Origin: Alisma plantago-aquatica
Lineage: Eukaryota; Streptophyta; Magnoliopsida; Alismatales; Alismataceae
Assembly: GCA_963693085.1 (NCBI GenBank)
Contig: OY856411.1
Coordinates: 66,011,001 to 66,075,000 of the forward strand
DNA: 64,000 bases
Reading direction: 5' to 3'
Part shown: positions 22,801-33,777 of the stretch, piece by piece
How the letters are laid out: every line of letters starts with the position of its first letter
Numbering within the stretch: the stretch's first letter is position 1
Program-made: the position numbers and the translations under genes
Notes under the pieces: generated by a model
What the model was told of the DNA's origin: nothing
The model's input: the letters and a program-made list of their open reading frames with translations, nothing else
The model's database searches: none

Positions 22801-23745
22801 AGGTATTAGATTTGCCAATCCTGTGAGGTTATTCCAGGCATTGGACTATGCCAACCCTGTGCAACTATTCCAGGTATTGGACTATGCCAATCATGTGATA
22901 TTACAGCTAGGTATTGGGTTATTACCAATCCTGTGATAACATCCAGGTGTTGGGTTATTACCAACCCTGTGATAACAATCAGGCATTGGGCTATTACCAA
23001 TCCTGTGATTAACATCTAGGCATTGGACTATGCCAATCCTGTGAGTGTTGCTTCCAGGCATCGGGTTATCCCAATCATGTAGATTTATTCCAGGTATTGG
23101 ACTATGCCAATCCTGTGAGTGTTGCATCCAGGCATCGGGTTATCCCAATCACGTAGTTTTATTCTAGGTATTGGACTATGCCAATCCTGTCAGTGTTGCA
23201 TCCAGGCATCGAGTTATCCCAATCATGTAGTTTTATTCCAAGTATTGGACTATGCCAATCTTGTGAGTGTTGCATCTAGGCATCAGGTTATCCCAATCAT
23301 GTAGTTTAATTCCAGGTATTGGACTATGCCAATACTGTCAGTGTTGCATCCAGGCATCAGGTTATCTCAATCCCTGTAGTTTTATTCCAGGTATTGGATT
23401 ATGCCAATCCTGTTAGTGTTGCATCCAGGCATTGGATTATCCCAATCCTATAGTTTTATTCCAGATATTAGACTATGCCAATCCTGTGAGTGTTTCATCC
23501 AGGCATCGGGTTATCCCAATCCTGTAGTTTTATTCCAGGTATTGGACTATGCCAATCCTGTTAGTGTTGCATCCAGGCATCGGGTTATCCCAATCATGTA
23601 GTTTTATTCCAGGTATTGGATTATGCCAATCCTGTGAGTGTTGCATCCAGGCATCGGGTTATCCCAATCCTATAGTTTTATTCTAGGTATTGGACTATGC
23701 CAATCCTGTGCATCTATTCTAGGTATTTGGACTATGCCAATCATG
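22801..23745. repeat. Tandem array of a two-part ~74-bp repeat
   Basis: Alternating units of about 36-38 bp, one with CCAGGCATCGGGTTATCCCAATC and one with CCAGGTATTGGACTATGCCAATC. From about 23056 to 23720 they form a regular dimer with a period near 74 bp, at least nine copies. At the left end (22801-23050) single monomers are more diverged. I do not see this array at the homologous place of the LARD-B2 LTR, so it expanded in B1 or was lost in B2. Confidence 0.9.
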
Positions 23746-24004
23746 TGCATCTCATCATTGAATACCACATCACCTTTACTAGGCATTACCTTGGCCAAGC
23801 CATCATACTTATTCACATCCTTTATATAATACAAGTATTCCTCTTATCTCCTTTAAGCATATTCAAAACACTATAGCCCTTATTTGGCTATAAGCATAAA
23901 TCAAGTATGATCAATATTTCATTATTATTATTGTATCCATTTATTATTATTATTATGTTACTAAGTTTCCATTTCCTAGTTTAATTTGAACATTATCATT
24001 TCTT

Positions 24005-24190
24005 CCTGAAACTCATATAAACATCTTGTTACCTCTCTCTAGGAAACAACTATTCTCATAGCTCACAAGGCCCATTAAACATCTTGTCACCTCTCACTAG
24101 GCAACAACTAACCACATGGCTCACAAGGCCCATTAAACATCTTGTCACCTTTTACTAGGCAACAACCAGTGACATGGCTCACAAGGCCCA
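24005..24190. repeat. ~61-bp tandem repeat, three copies
   Basis: Units contain AACATCTTGT.ACCTCTC.CTAGG.AACAACT and GGCTCACAAGGCCCAT. The homologous array in LARD-B2 (54628-54990) has about six copies, so copy number changes between relatives. Confidence 0.85.
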
Positions 24191-24639
24191 TGAAATTGTA
24201 TTATATGCAACATCATAGCTCATACTTAGCTATGCTCATTATCTCATTCTACCGGCATGGTTTCAATATGGTTAAGATTTCACCTTTATTAACCAATTAT
24301 AAATTCAACTCTTATCATTACCCTTCATTAGGATTATGGTTTCTCTTATAAAACTATCTTGGGTTTTCAAGTACATTCATCAAGAATCAAACCCTAGTTT
24401 AGTCTCCACTCATATTAGGAGTATCAATGTATTCTCATTTCATGATTATCACAGAAGTATGATTTTCTCTTTCATCCTCACTAGGAAGTTGATTACTTCA
24501 TACTTTATTAAGTTGGATCAACATTTCCTTCAAGATTCATTATCCTACTTAATCAATATTCATTAAACTCCATACCTCATAATGTATGACTTTATATAAG
24601 ACACTTCATGTGTTACTTCATCAAGTACATTGCATCTAA

Positions 24640-25290
24640 GGTGCTTTCCTTCATATGGGTTTTGAGGTGCTTCCACCATATTGGGTATGAGGTGTGAACT
24701 TGCTACCCATATCACTTTAGAGGTGTATGTGTGCTTACAATCTTAGGTTTGAGGTGTATGTTTGCTTCCATATCACTTTAGAGGTGTATGTGTGCTTACC
24801 ATATCACCTTAGAGGTGTGTGTATGTTTCATACCATATTGGGCAAAGAGGTGCGTGTGTGCTTCACACCATATCGGGCAAAGAGGTGTGTGTGTGCTTCA
24901 CACTATATCGGGCAAAGAGGTGTGTGTGTGCTACACACCATATCGGGCAAAGAGGTGTGTGTGCTTCACACCATATTGGGCAAAGAGGTGTGTGTGTGCT
25001 TCACACCATATCGGGTAAAGAGGTGTTTGTGTGCTTCACACCATATCGGGCAAAGAGTTGTGTGTGTGCTTCACACCATATCAAGCAAAGAGTTGTGTGT
25101 GTGCTTAACCCAATATCATTTTTGAGGTGTTATCTTGACCTCATATCGTGTAAGAGGTGTATACTACACCACCATATCATGAAAGAATGTATAAAATCAT
25201 ATCCATATCGTTTTGGTGAAGTAGGTTCATCACCATATTGGGTTAGAGGTACTTGCTTGTGTGCTTGAACCCGATATCACTTTATAAGGT
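24640..25290. repeat. ~42-46-bp tandem array (CACACCATATCGGGCAAAGAGGTG)
   Basis: About a dozen units built on GAGGTGTGTGTGTGCTTCACACCATATCGGGCAAA, with diverged units at both ends. The same array in reverse complement, with fewer units, is in LARD-B2 at 53397-53660. Cys/Val-rich ORFs across it are by-products. Confidence 0.9.
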
Positions 25291-27013
25291 GATACCATCT
25301 TTTTCAAGATCTAAACCTTCATTCTAATTGTTATAGTTCATGGAAACAGGTCTAAGAAACTACTAGAACTCATAATTTTATCAACTATTTCAGAAAATTT
25401 TGGAATTTAAAAGTAGTTCATTAAGTATAGCAATTTAGGTGATGAATAGCTCTAAAAAAAGGTGATGAATAATAACATCATAGAGTTCAAGTTATATAAC
25501 CCGCCTTAAGAACTACTTCAAAGCTCCAAGATCCAAAGCTTCACATTCCTAAGCTTGAAAATGACTTATCAAAGGTACAAGGCTCGTTCACAACTCCTTC
25601 ATATACAAGGAATCACCACGGATAAGCAATTGGTGAAGAAGAAAAGAAAGGAAGACCATAACACTAAAATCATGCTTCCATCCATAGTTGAAGATGATCA
25701 TGGCCTTACCTTAGGGTTAAGTATTGAGATTCTTCTTGCTCCTTAGCACTTGCATGATACCTCACTACCCTTTCACGAAATGTCATCACTTGTGGTCGAA
25801 AACACTCCACTATGGACGACATCAACTTGATATGGCCAATATTACTTTCTATGGCCGATATTACTTACTATGGACGATACCCAGGCCCTATGAACGATAC
25901 CACTTCACCCATGCATGATACCAAGACTCCGTGAACGATATCTAAGATTAAGAAGGTGGTAGGATTTGAAAGAGTTCACTTAGGGGTGAAAGGAAGGGTA
26001 TATATACTTGAGGTTCATTAAAAAGTGTGTATATGAGGTGTCATCAATTTACTACTAGTAGGTGCCACACGGCCATGCATGGATTGACACATGCACTTGC
26101 ATGCACTCCATCCTTATCTTTCCATTCAAAATAAAAACTTGGGGAAAATTCAAGGGATAATGGTCGGCCTCCTTTCGTTATCTTCTAGGACAAGTCACTT
26201 CCACTCACATTATTATATTCACAATTCAATGCAACCTTTCCCAAGGAAAGTTGCAAGTCGATATCCATTGCTTTATTGAGGTGATTAGCTCGTTTTTGAA
26301 AAGCCAAAGAGTTTAAAAAACTATATTGGGGTCTCATCTTTGGCTCATTGGCCAATAGGGGCTCCCATTTGACACTACAATCCGATACACTTAATACAAG
26401 CTCAATTTAGGGTTTCCATTCAACCCCTTTCTTGGTATTTTCATCACCAAGAATACTGCCACTCATAAATGATTCAAACATGGTGTATCATTCATTATAT
26501 CTCCTATAAATGATACATATAGGAAGTAGGAATACTCTAGAGATGGTAATTTGCATATCAACCCTACATTTTTGGTAAATTACAACTTGCAGCAAAATTG
26601 GTACACAAGTCAACAACACTATTCAAACAAGTTCAAACTTGAAATTTAAGCTTTCCACAAGCCACCACCTTGCATCATTCTCTCTATAATGATTTTAAAA
26701 AACATGAGGAATGTTCAAAATATGACATATTGCACTATAACCCCTTATCTTGGGTAAATTGCATTTTGGTCCAAAACATGAGAACATTGCTCAAACATTA
26801 TGCAAACATGATCAAATTTTGAACATAAGTTTGTTACCTGATAGAAAATCACTTTAGAGGATTATATTTAAGCTCTAAGAAACTTACTTGGCAAAAATAA
26901 TAGGGTTACCTCGTAACCCAATTTAAGGTCATTACAAGTTATGAACCCCAAGGATTTCATCCCCGAAATCTCAAGTAGAGGGAGACATATATTATTTATT
27001 CATTATATCATCA

Positions 27014-28535
27014 TGTAATGACCCTGACCTGGGTTATGAGGTAACCCTATTTTTTTTGGCTAATAAAGTTTCTTAGAACTTTAATATAATCCTCTAAGGT
27101 GTTTTGTTATCATGTGACACGCTTATGTTCCAAGTTTGGTCCTGATTGAATATTGTTTGAGCAATGTTCCTTTATTTTGGACCAAAGTGCAATTTACCCA
27201 TGATGAGGGGCTATATTACACAATTTTACATTTTGAACGTGCCTTAAGTTGTTTATAATCATAATATAGAGAATTATGCTAAGTGGTGGCTTGTGGAAAG
27301 CCTAAATGCCAAGTTTGAACTTGTTTGAATAATGTTGGTACGTTGTGCACCAATTTTGGTACAAATTGTAATTTACCCAAAATGTAGGGTTGATATGCTA
27401 ATTATCACCTCAAGAGTGTTCCTACTTACTCTATGTATCATTTAGAGGAGACAAAAATAAGGAGACACCATTTTTGAATCAATTATGAGTGATGGTAATC
27501 TTGGTGATGAAATGATCAAGAAAAGGGTTGAATATGAAATCTTAACTTGAGTTGTATCAAGTTGAAAAGCTTATATATGAGTGCCTATCAGCCAAGGAGC
27601 CATAGGAGGAGTCCCATATTGTTTTGTGAACTCTTGGAAAAGCCCATGATGTGCAAATCTCCTCAAGGAGGTGAAGTGTATCAGTTTACAACTTCCTTAG
27701 AAAAGTTGTTTCAGGTTGTGAATAAAGTGGTGATTTTGTTGATATATCTTATTCAAAGGCATAAGTAATGGACGAAAATTCATCTCTATATTATCCTCAA
27801 GTGTTTTTCATATCAATATAAATTTTAATGCAAGAATGTACACGTGTCACCCATGCATAGACACGTGGCACCTAGTAGCTCAAATTGATGACACCTCATT
27901 TTCATACTTCTTCATGAACAACAAGTATATATACCCCTTCTTTCACTCCTTAGTGAACTTTTTCGAGTCCTACCATGACCTTGCTCTTAGATATTGTGCA
28001 TTTAGCCTTTTTATTGTGCATAGGTGATGTTTTATTGTGCATAGGCCTTAGATATCGGCGAGAGCAAGTGATATCGGCCATAGCAAGTGATATTGGCCAT
28101 AACAAGTTGATATCGTCCATAGTGGAGTAATTTTTGGCCACAAGTGAGGGGGATATAGGCCACAACTGATGGAATATTGTGCAATGGTAGTGAGGTATTG
28201 TGCAAGGTGCTATGTATCAATAAGGATCTCAATACTTAACCCTAAGGTGAGGCCATGATCATCTTCAACCTTGGATTGAAGCATGATTTTAGGGTTATGA
28301 TCTTCCTTTCTTTTCTTCTTCACCAATTGCTTATCCATGCTGATTCCTTGTATATGAAAGAGTTGTGAACGAGCCTTGGACTTTTATAAGTCATCTTAAA
28401 CATTAGGAACATGAAGCTTTGGATCTTGGAGCTTTGAAGTTGTTCTTAAGGCGGGTTATATAACTTGAACCCTGTCATGTTATTATTTCATCACCTAAAT
28501 TACTATACTTAATGAACAACTTTTTATTCTAAAAT
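27014..28535 (+). repeat. LARD-B2 5' LTR, first part
   Basis: It begins TGTAATGACCCTGACC and mirrors the start of the B1 LTR across a 77-bp spacer. It includes the GATATCGGCCATAGCAAGTG repeats at about 28050-28130 that also occur in B1 near 25800. It is interrupted after AAT (28533-28535) by CACTA-C and resumes at 53242. CATCA at 27009-27013 would be its left target duplication; the partner is outside the window. Confidence 0.88.
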
Positions 28536-29000
28536 CACTAGTAAAAATTGGGTCATTATTCACGAGTGAGTCCTGTCACAAACCCCTCTCTACAGGCCCT
28601 CACAAATAGGGACGGTTGTGAGTCTGGCCCTCACAAATGGTCTGTGAAGAGAACTCACGTGACAAATACCAGTGGCCCTCACAAATAAAATTGTCACGGA
28701 CCAACTAACCCTCAAGAATGTTATATTGAGGGACTATTTAGCCTTCATAAATACATTTTTGAGAGACTATTTAGCCTTCATAAATACATTTTTGAGGGAC
28801 TATTTAGCCTTCATAATAACATTATTGAGGGCATGTTTAGTTCTCATAAATACATTTTTGAGGGACTTGATGGTCCTGGAGAATATATTTTTGAAGGGAT
28901 AATGCCTTCATTAATATTATTTTTGAGGGGCTATGTGGTCGTCATCAATGCAATTTTGATGGTCAATCTGGACCTTCATCAATATATTTATGAGGGAACT
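28536..29000. repeat. CACTA-C left terminus and subterminal repeats
   Basis: After the CACTA end, CCCTCACAAAT-type words occur several times (28570-28690). A tandem series of about 32-35 bp units based on TTTTGAGGGACTATTTAGCC follows (about 28720-28990, roughly seven units with divergence). The right end has the same words (TTTGAGGGACAAG, CCTCACAAATAG) in inverse arrangement, as expected for binding sites of the element's own protein. Confidence 0.85.
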
Positions 29001-31447
29001 CTGTAAATGATTTGGTTATTGATTATTGAATGATTTATTAAATGTTAATTAATTGTTACTATAGTGAATATCAAATTTTAAATGAAAACATTGTATACAT
29101 AACCTCAAGAAATATTTTTATACTAATTCACATGACATCATAAGAAGATTCAACACCAAAATGACACATAAAAATGTTAAATCACCTCAAACCAATTTTT
29201 GTTATTGAAGCAAAATATTATCCATACATTGCGTGCTCAACGTTGATATAAATAAAGAGTACATATGGTTCTAAAATTTGAGATTGATGACAATCAACAT
29301 ATCATGCTAGAAACTCTTAAGATCTATAATGTCTCCATATTCCTTCAAATGATGTGGTGCTCTTCATCAATGCCAGGCCTCATACGGTTAGGTACTTGAA
29401 TATTCTTCTCCTAAAAATGACAAATCATTATATTAATAGAATTTAAAGTTTATACATAAATCATAGTACAACAAACAACTTACCCTTATATTTTGGTTTT
29501 GGTCTACTCCAAGGTGCATTGTCCGTCGAAATCCATCATTAAAAGTAATTCTACCCTATCAATATAAATACAAAAAGGAATCAGAGTGAGTGTGAAGTAG
29601 AGATAAATGTAAGTGAAACAACATAGCAACAACATGCACCTGTAAACTAAAATTATGATTGAACTTAGTAAATAGTACATAATTAAAAAAACTCAATGGG
29701 TTCAAGCTGCACGTTTTCATTTTCAGCAGTTCAAGTCTCCATAGTTAACTTTCACGTTGCGAGTTCATAGGACACCCAACCAAACACGAGAAGTTCGAAA
29801 ACAAGTGCAGTTCAAGCTGCACGTTTTCATTTTCAACATTTCAAGTCTCCAACAGTAGCTTAATCCAAAACTGCAGTTGGAAATGTTCAAGCTGTAGTTT
29901 TCATTTTTAGCAGTTCAAGCTGCAGTTTTCTGGATTAGTTATTTTGTTCAAGCTACAGTTTAAGCTGCAGTTCAAGCTAAAGTTTTCTGGATTAGTCATT
30001 TTCAGCAGTTCAAGACATGAAGGAAACCAAACTATTTGCCTAGCCGAAACTGAATTAACATAAGAGCTTGAATGAAAACCAAAATATGACAGTAGCTAAT
30101 TTCTGTTTGAATTAGACCGGTGAATGTCGCAGCAGTTTGGGGCTGGGTTAATTTAACTTGTACAACTGAGCTAGTACTCAAATCACAGTCAGGGTAATTT
30201 AGGTCTCATTCCATTTTGAAAGTAACAAATATACAAGGGGGACAAGGATATAATTTACACCAGAAATATTCTAGCATATGAACTGGCATTCAAACTCAGT
30301 TGTGAATATTACAAAAATGTGGTTTCACTATATAATCAGAATGTTATTATTGCAAAATAAAATATGTATACATAAGGAGAGAAAAGTGAATTGAGTAGCT
30401 AAAGTAGTAGTTAAATATCTTGTACCTCTATCCAATCAGGCCCAGTGGGTGACTATTAAGTAGGGATGTGCATTATAGGACCAACATGAGACAGGCCTAG
30501 ACTAACCTGGACCAGTCCAAGGACCCTTCTCTTTACTGCCAATTTTACCAAAATCGACCAAGCACTAAACCAGACCACAAACAGAGTTTTTTCTGTACTC
30601 GTTGTCTTCATTCTGTAATCATTTATCAGTTTCAAAAACTGATAATCAAATATTAAAATTGAAAACTAGCAGTAATGGCGTAGTCATTGTATAAGCTATT
30701 AATATTGATACATATTGGAAATTGTGGATGGGCGATATATTCACAGTAGTGTGTTATAATGTTATGTTTACAAGAGAGACCCCTCTCCTTTATATGGGAG
30801 AAGGTGGACATGACTCTAGAGACTTCTAGACCTGACTAGACTTGACTAGACTAGACAAGACTCTATAAGGCACCCGAGCTTGAAGTAAACAAAACCAAAG
30901 AGTAACAGTTTTTCTTGAATGGACTGGTGAATGCTGCACAGTCAGGGTTACACTGGTGTAACCAAGCTACTTAATCAGTTAGCTGAGGTTTAAACTTCTT
31001 TTTCCACAGTTCATTGATCTTGATATACATTCCATGTCATTAAGAACAAAAACCTTTAAGATTTTGACTGCCTAAGATAACTGGAAGATTTCATCTAATA
31101 GAGATAACAATAGATAAGTAGACTGAGATGAAAGAGGATAACAATAACTACATACATAACCATGATACCCAAAGTGTCTGGAAATATAGAACCACATGGG
31201 CATTAACCATTAAATAGATTCCTGCCTTATATATTTGATTTGGCCTTATATATTAGATTTGGTATAAGTACAAGATATATGGATGGATACCCTAGAAGTT
31301 TAATCAAGCACGTATTGAATACCTAATTTAAACGCTGAGTTCTTGGTGTGAAAGGCACTGATGAAGATGTGCTTGGTGTGCTCTGCATTTGAGAATGACT
31401 TTGTCGATTATTACCAGAAGTAGGGCACCAACTTTCAACTACAACCT
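29001..31447 (-). other. CACTA-C 3' region: possible terminal exons and repeats
   Basis: No complete gene. At about 29560-29490 the minus strand reads GRITFNDGFRRTMHLGVDQ followed by a GTAAGTTG donor-like site, and at about 29410-29330 an open stretch continues with VPNRMRPGIDEEHHI to a stop. This looks like two small exons, perhaps the tail of the transposase gene, but I cannot assign a domain. Around 29690-30005 there is a repeated TTCAAGCTGCA.GTTTTCATTTTCAGCAG motif. 30006-31300 is AT-rich with a copia LTR fragment and nothing else seen. Confidence 0.4.
30716..30872 (-). repeat. Decayed copia LTR fragment
   Basis: Resembles 21079-21205 in the same orientation (TATTCACA, CTCTCCTTTATATGGGAGAAGGTG, CATGACTCTAGAGA), so it is a relic of the same LTR family inside CACTA-C. 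The end towards 30872 contains a short GACTAGACTTGACTAGACTAGA duplication. Confidence 0.65.
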
Positions 31448-33433
31448 TTAATAAAGTGTACATGTTAATATTCTTATGTGTATGAATATTGAAAATAATC
31501 TATAGCTATTATGAGCTACCTGTGGCTGAAAGATTAGTGGATGTCCATTGCCTTGTATGGAAAGCCTGCCTACTCCATTCTCCCTTGAATTGCCTTGTAT
31601 GGAAAGCATGCCTACTCCAGTCTCCCTTGAATTGCTTTGTCTAGAAAGTCTTCCTAAGCCATCCCCGCTTGAATTATTTTGCTTGGGAAACATGCCTACA
31701 TCTGCACCACTACTTGTATTGTCTTGTATGTGAAAAGAACCCACACCCGACCTATTTGTGCCACTTTGCATGTGTAAGACACTTGTAGTGTTTTGATTGG
31801 GGTATTCAGCTGCAAAATCAACATTAGTTCCGCCATCCTATAACAAATAGATCAACAATGTCAAAAAAAATTATATATTACATTGACATAGCAACTGAAT
31901 CTAAGTTACCTGTGATTGATTATACCAAGTCATTATTTGGGAGATAGAGTTCTTCAATCCATTTACTGTTTCTTCAAGTTCCTTAAGTTTATCCTGAAAT
32001 AGAAAAAAAATTACAAACATCGATCTAATAGACTAGTTGTAACTAATAGTTCAAGTTTAGTTATAATCCAACATACATCCTTTGCATTGCTTTCCTCAAG
32101 AAGCATTTCATATCTTATACGGGCAGCTTTTCCCCTATGTCCTATCTCTTTGTGCCCAATTCCAACACCTCGGATCCTAGCCTTTTGGGGAGGATTTAAA
32201 ACTTGCAAATAAGCATCACGTGTCAGATTATCAACACTTCTAGGATCTATTTCTTCTTGGTTTGCTACTTGGTTTTCCACAATATCAGAGATTTCAAGCT
32301 GTAATTAGAAAGCATCATAAAAGGAAAGCTTAAATTGAGATATCTAAGCATATGTAGCTTTGTGACATCATAGGAAAGCAAATATCCATTTTCTAACCAC
32401 TTGTGGGCTTTTGTCGTAAACGTTTTCCAAAAAAATTTTAAGAGGCACAACAGGTTGATCTTCACTGACCTACACATGATAGATAACATAATAATTGTCC
32501 ATGTTATATGTTCAACTCCTACTAAGAAAGACAAGTGTCCATTATTAATACCATTTTTGTCCGATAACAACTCCATGGCTTTGATCCTGTGGTATGATCC
32601 ATCACTTTTTTTGCTCTGTTTGCCTTGTTGATCTCAGAAATTTTCTAAACCATAAGAAACAAATAATTAGAAAACGTAGATAGGTATACATGCAAGTTAT
32701 ATTAAACCATTGTACCTTAGACTTCTCGGTTCCCCATTCTTTAACAAGATTTTTAAATTGGTCCATATCTATGGAAGAATTTTTCTCAACTTTCTTCATC
32801 ATCAATTCTGGTTCAATCTTGTACTTTTCATAGTAATCTTTCTTTACATGTGCCCTCCACACTGATATCCCTTTGCTAATGTGTTCATCAATGTGATTCC
32901 ATGCATTAGGGTGACTGCCTAAATCGAAGTATTTCTACAAAAACATAGAAAATATTACTTTAGATATAACAATCATACAATTTGTTGGTCTTTTTATAAA
33001 AAAGATTACCTCAATAAATGATTTTCTATCTGCAAAAACTTGTTGTGGTTGTTCGTTCCACTTTATGTCTAGATGCCATATGTGTGGTTTCCTTGCTAGC
33101 ATATGACAATAACGATTCAATTTGGCACCATTCTCCCCAATAGCATCTCCCCAAAAATTCAATTTGGCACCATTCAATTTGGCACCATTGGACCTTGTGA
33201 CGTGGCTCCCCTTGCTTAGGAAGTAGGCTTTGCTCACTTGCAGGCCCACGTCCATACTTCCTATTCTCCTGTTCATCCTCAACATGTTCTTCAACTGTTA
33301 CATCATTTTCAATATTGTTGGACAGTAGAGTAGGTTCATCCTCACAATTTTCTACAATTGTGGATGGAGGGACAGCAATAGGTTGACTGGGTGTGTTGTT
33401 ACAACTAGATCTAGTGATTCTTCTTCCTGCCAT
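31448..33433 (-). pseudogene. TNPA-like / Transposase_24-type CACTA protein gene
   Basis: The minus-strand ATG at 33433 opens MAGRRITRSSCNN. After a frameshift, the conserved block WGDAIGENGAKLNRYCHML and IKWNEQPQQVFADRKSFIEV appears (near 33150-33010), then VWRAHVKKDYYEKY (near 32830), SEINKANRAKKVMDHTTGSK (near 32630), a KARIRGVGIG.KE segment (near 32180), and a Ser/Asn/Gly-rich tail with repeats (31448-31771). NRAK...HTTGSK is the hallmark of the plant En/Spm-associated Transposase_24 family, which pairs with TNP2 in CACTA elements. Gaps between blocks contain intron-like AT-rich DNA with CAG/GT-like borders. A 15-bp duplication near 33160-33188 and the frameshift suggest it is inactive. 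Confidence 0.8.
31545..31700 (-). repeat. 51-bp coding tandem repeat in the TNPA-like tail
   Basis: Three to five diverged units encode a 17-residue motif of the form GVG.LSIQGNSRE. The two units nearest 31545 are most alike. They lie in the Ser/Asn/Gly-rich C-terminal part of the TNPA-like pseudogene. Confidence 0.75.
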
Positions 33434-33777
33434 CCTTCAACTGGCAAGAAAAAAAATTAGATTATTTGTACAGAAATGTCAGTAACAAAAGTAGTAGCTA
33501 CATTTGAAAAACAAATAAATTGCGGAGAATATGAGACACCAACATATGAATATTCAACATTTGAAAAACATATAAATTGTAGAGTACCTTGGTTTCATAT
33601 CCCAAAAAAGAATAATGATGTCCTACTTGCTGGTATATGAAACAAGACTAAATAAATTGCAAAGAATATGCCATATAGTAACAGTTTGCCAAAAAAATGC
33701 AATAGAACATATTCCCCAAATAAATTATTCTAGACTTGCAAACAAAATAATTTGATGAAAACAGACAGATTAATGAA

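Larger units (their letters stand above)
21962..26936 (-). repeat. LARD-B1 3' LTR (4.98 kb)
   Basis: Aligns in reverse complement with the LARD-B2 5' LTR throughout (for example the GGCGGAGAGTTATATCT block at about 22470 versus 56095, and GACCTGTTTCCATGAACTAT at about 25350 versus 53290). It carries three tandem arrays described separately. No ORF has a recognisable domain; the longest ones simply read through the arrays. Confidence 0.88.
21962..27013 (-). mobile_element. LARD-B1, LTR plus internal stub
   Basis: On the minus strand an LTR runs from TGTAATGACC (26936) to ...GGTCGTTACA (21962). Upstream of it lie 77 bases of internal sequence whose last part (GATTTCGGGGATGAAATCC then GGGG) parallels the polypurine region of LARD-A, so this is the 3' LTR. 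The internal region is broken at 27014, where LARD-B2 begins in the opposite direction. The rest of B1 must lie beyond B2 and its nested insertions, outside the window. Confidence 0.8.

Noticed and set aside
22801..23745. CRISPR-like regular repeat array
   Set aside because: Spacers are themselves repeats (alternating monomers), unit edges drift, and the context is a plant retroelement LTR.
24727..25268. Cys-rich repetitive ORFs of up to 149 codons that could suggest a secreted Cys-rich peptide family
   Set aside because: They read through the CACACCATATCGGG tandem array in an LTR. The unit length varies and the same array in LARD-B2 does not keep the frame.
21962..26936. Solo LTR made by LTR-LTR recombination
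   Set aside because: The flanks (ATTGC and AGTTA) do not match as a target duplication, and 77 bp of internal sequence with the polypurine region remain next to the LTR start.
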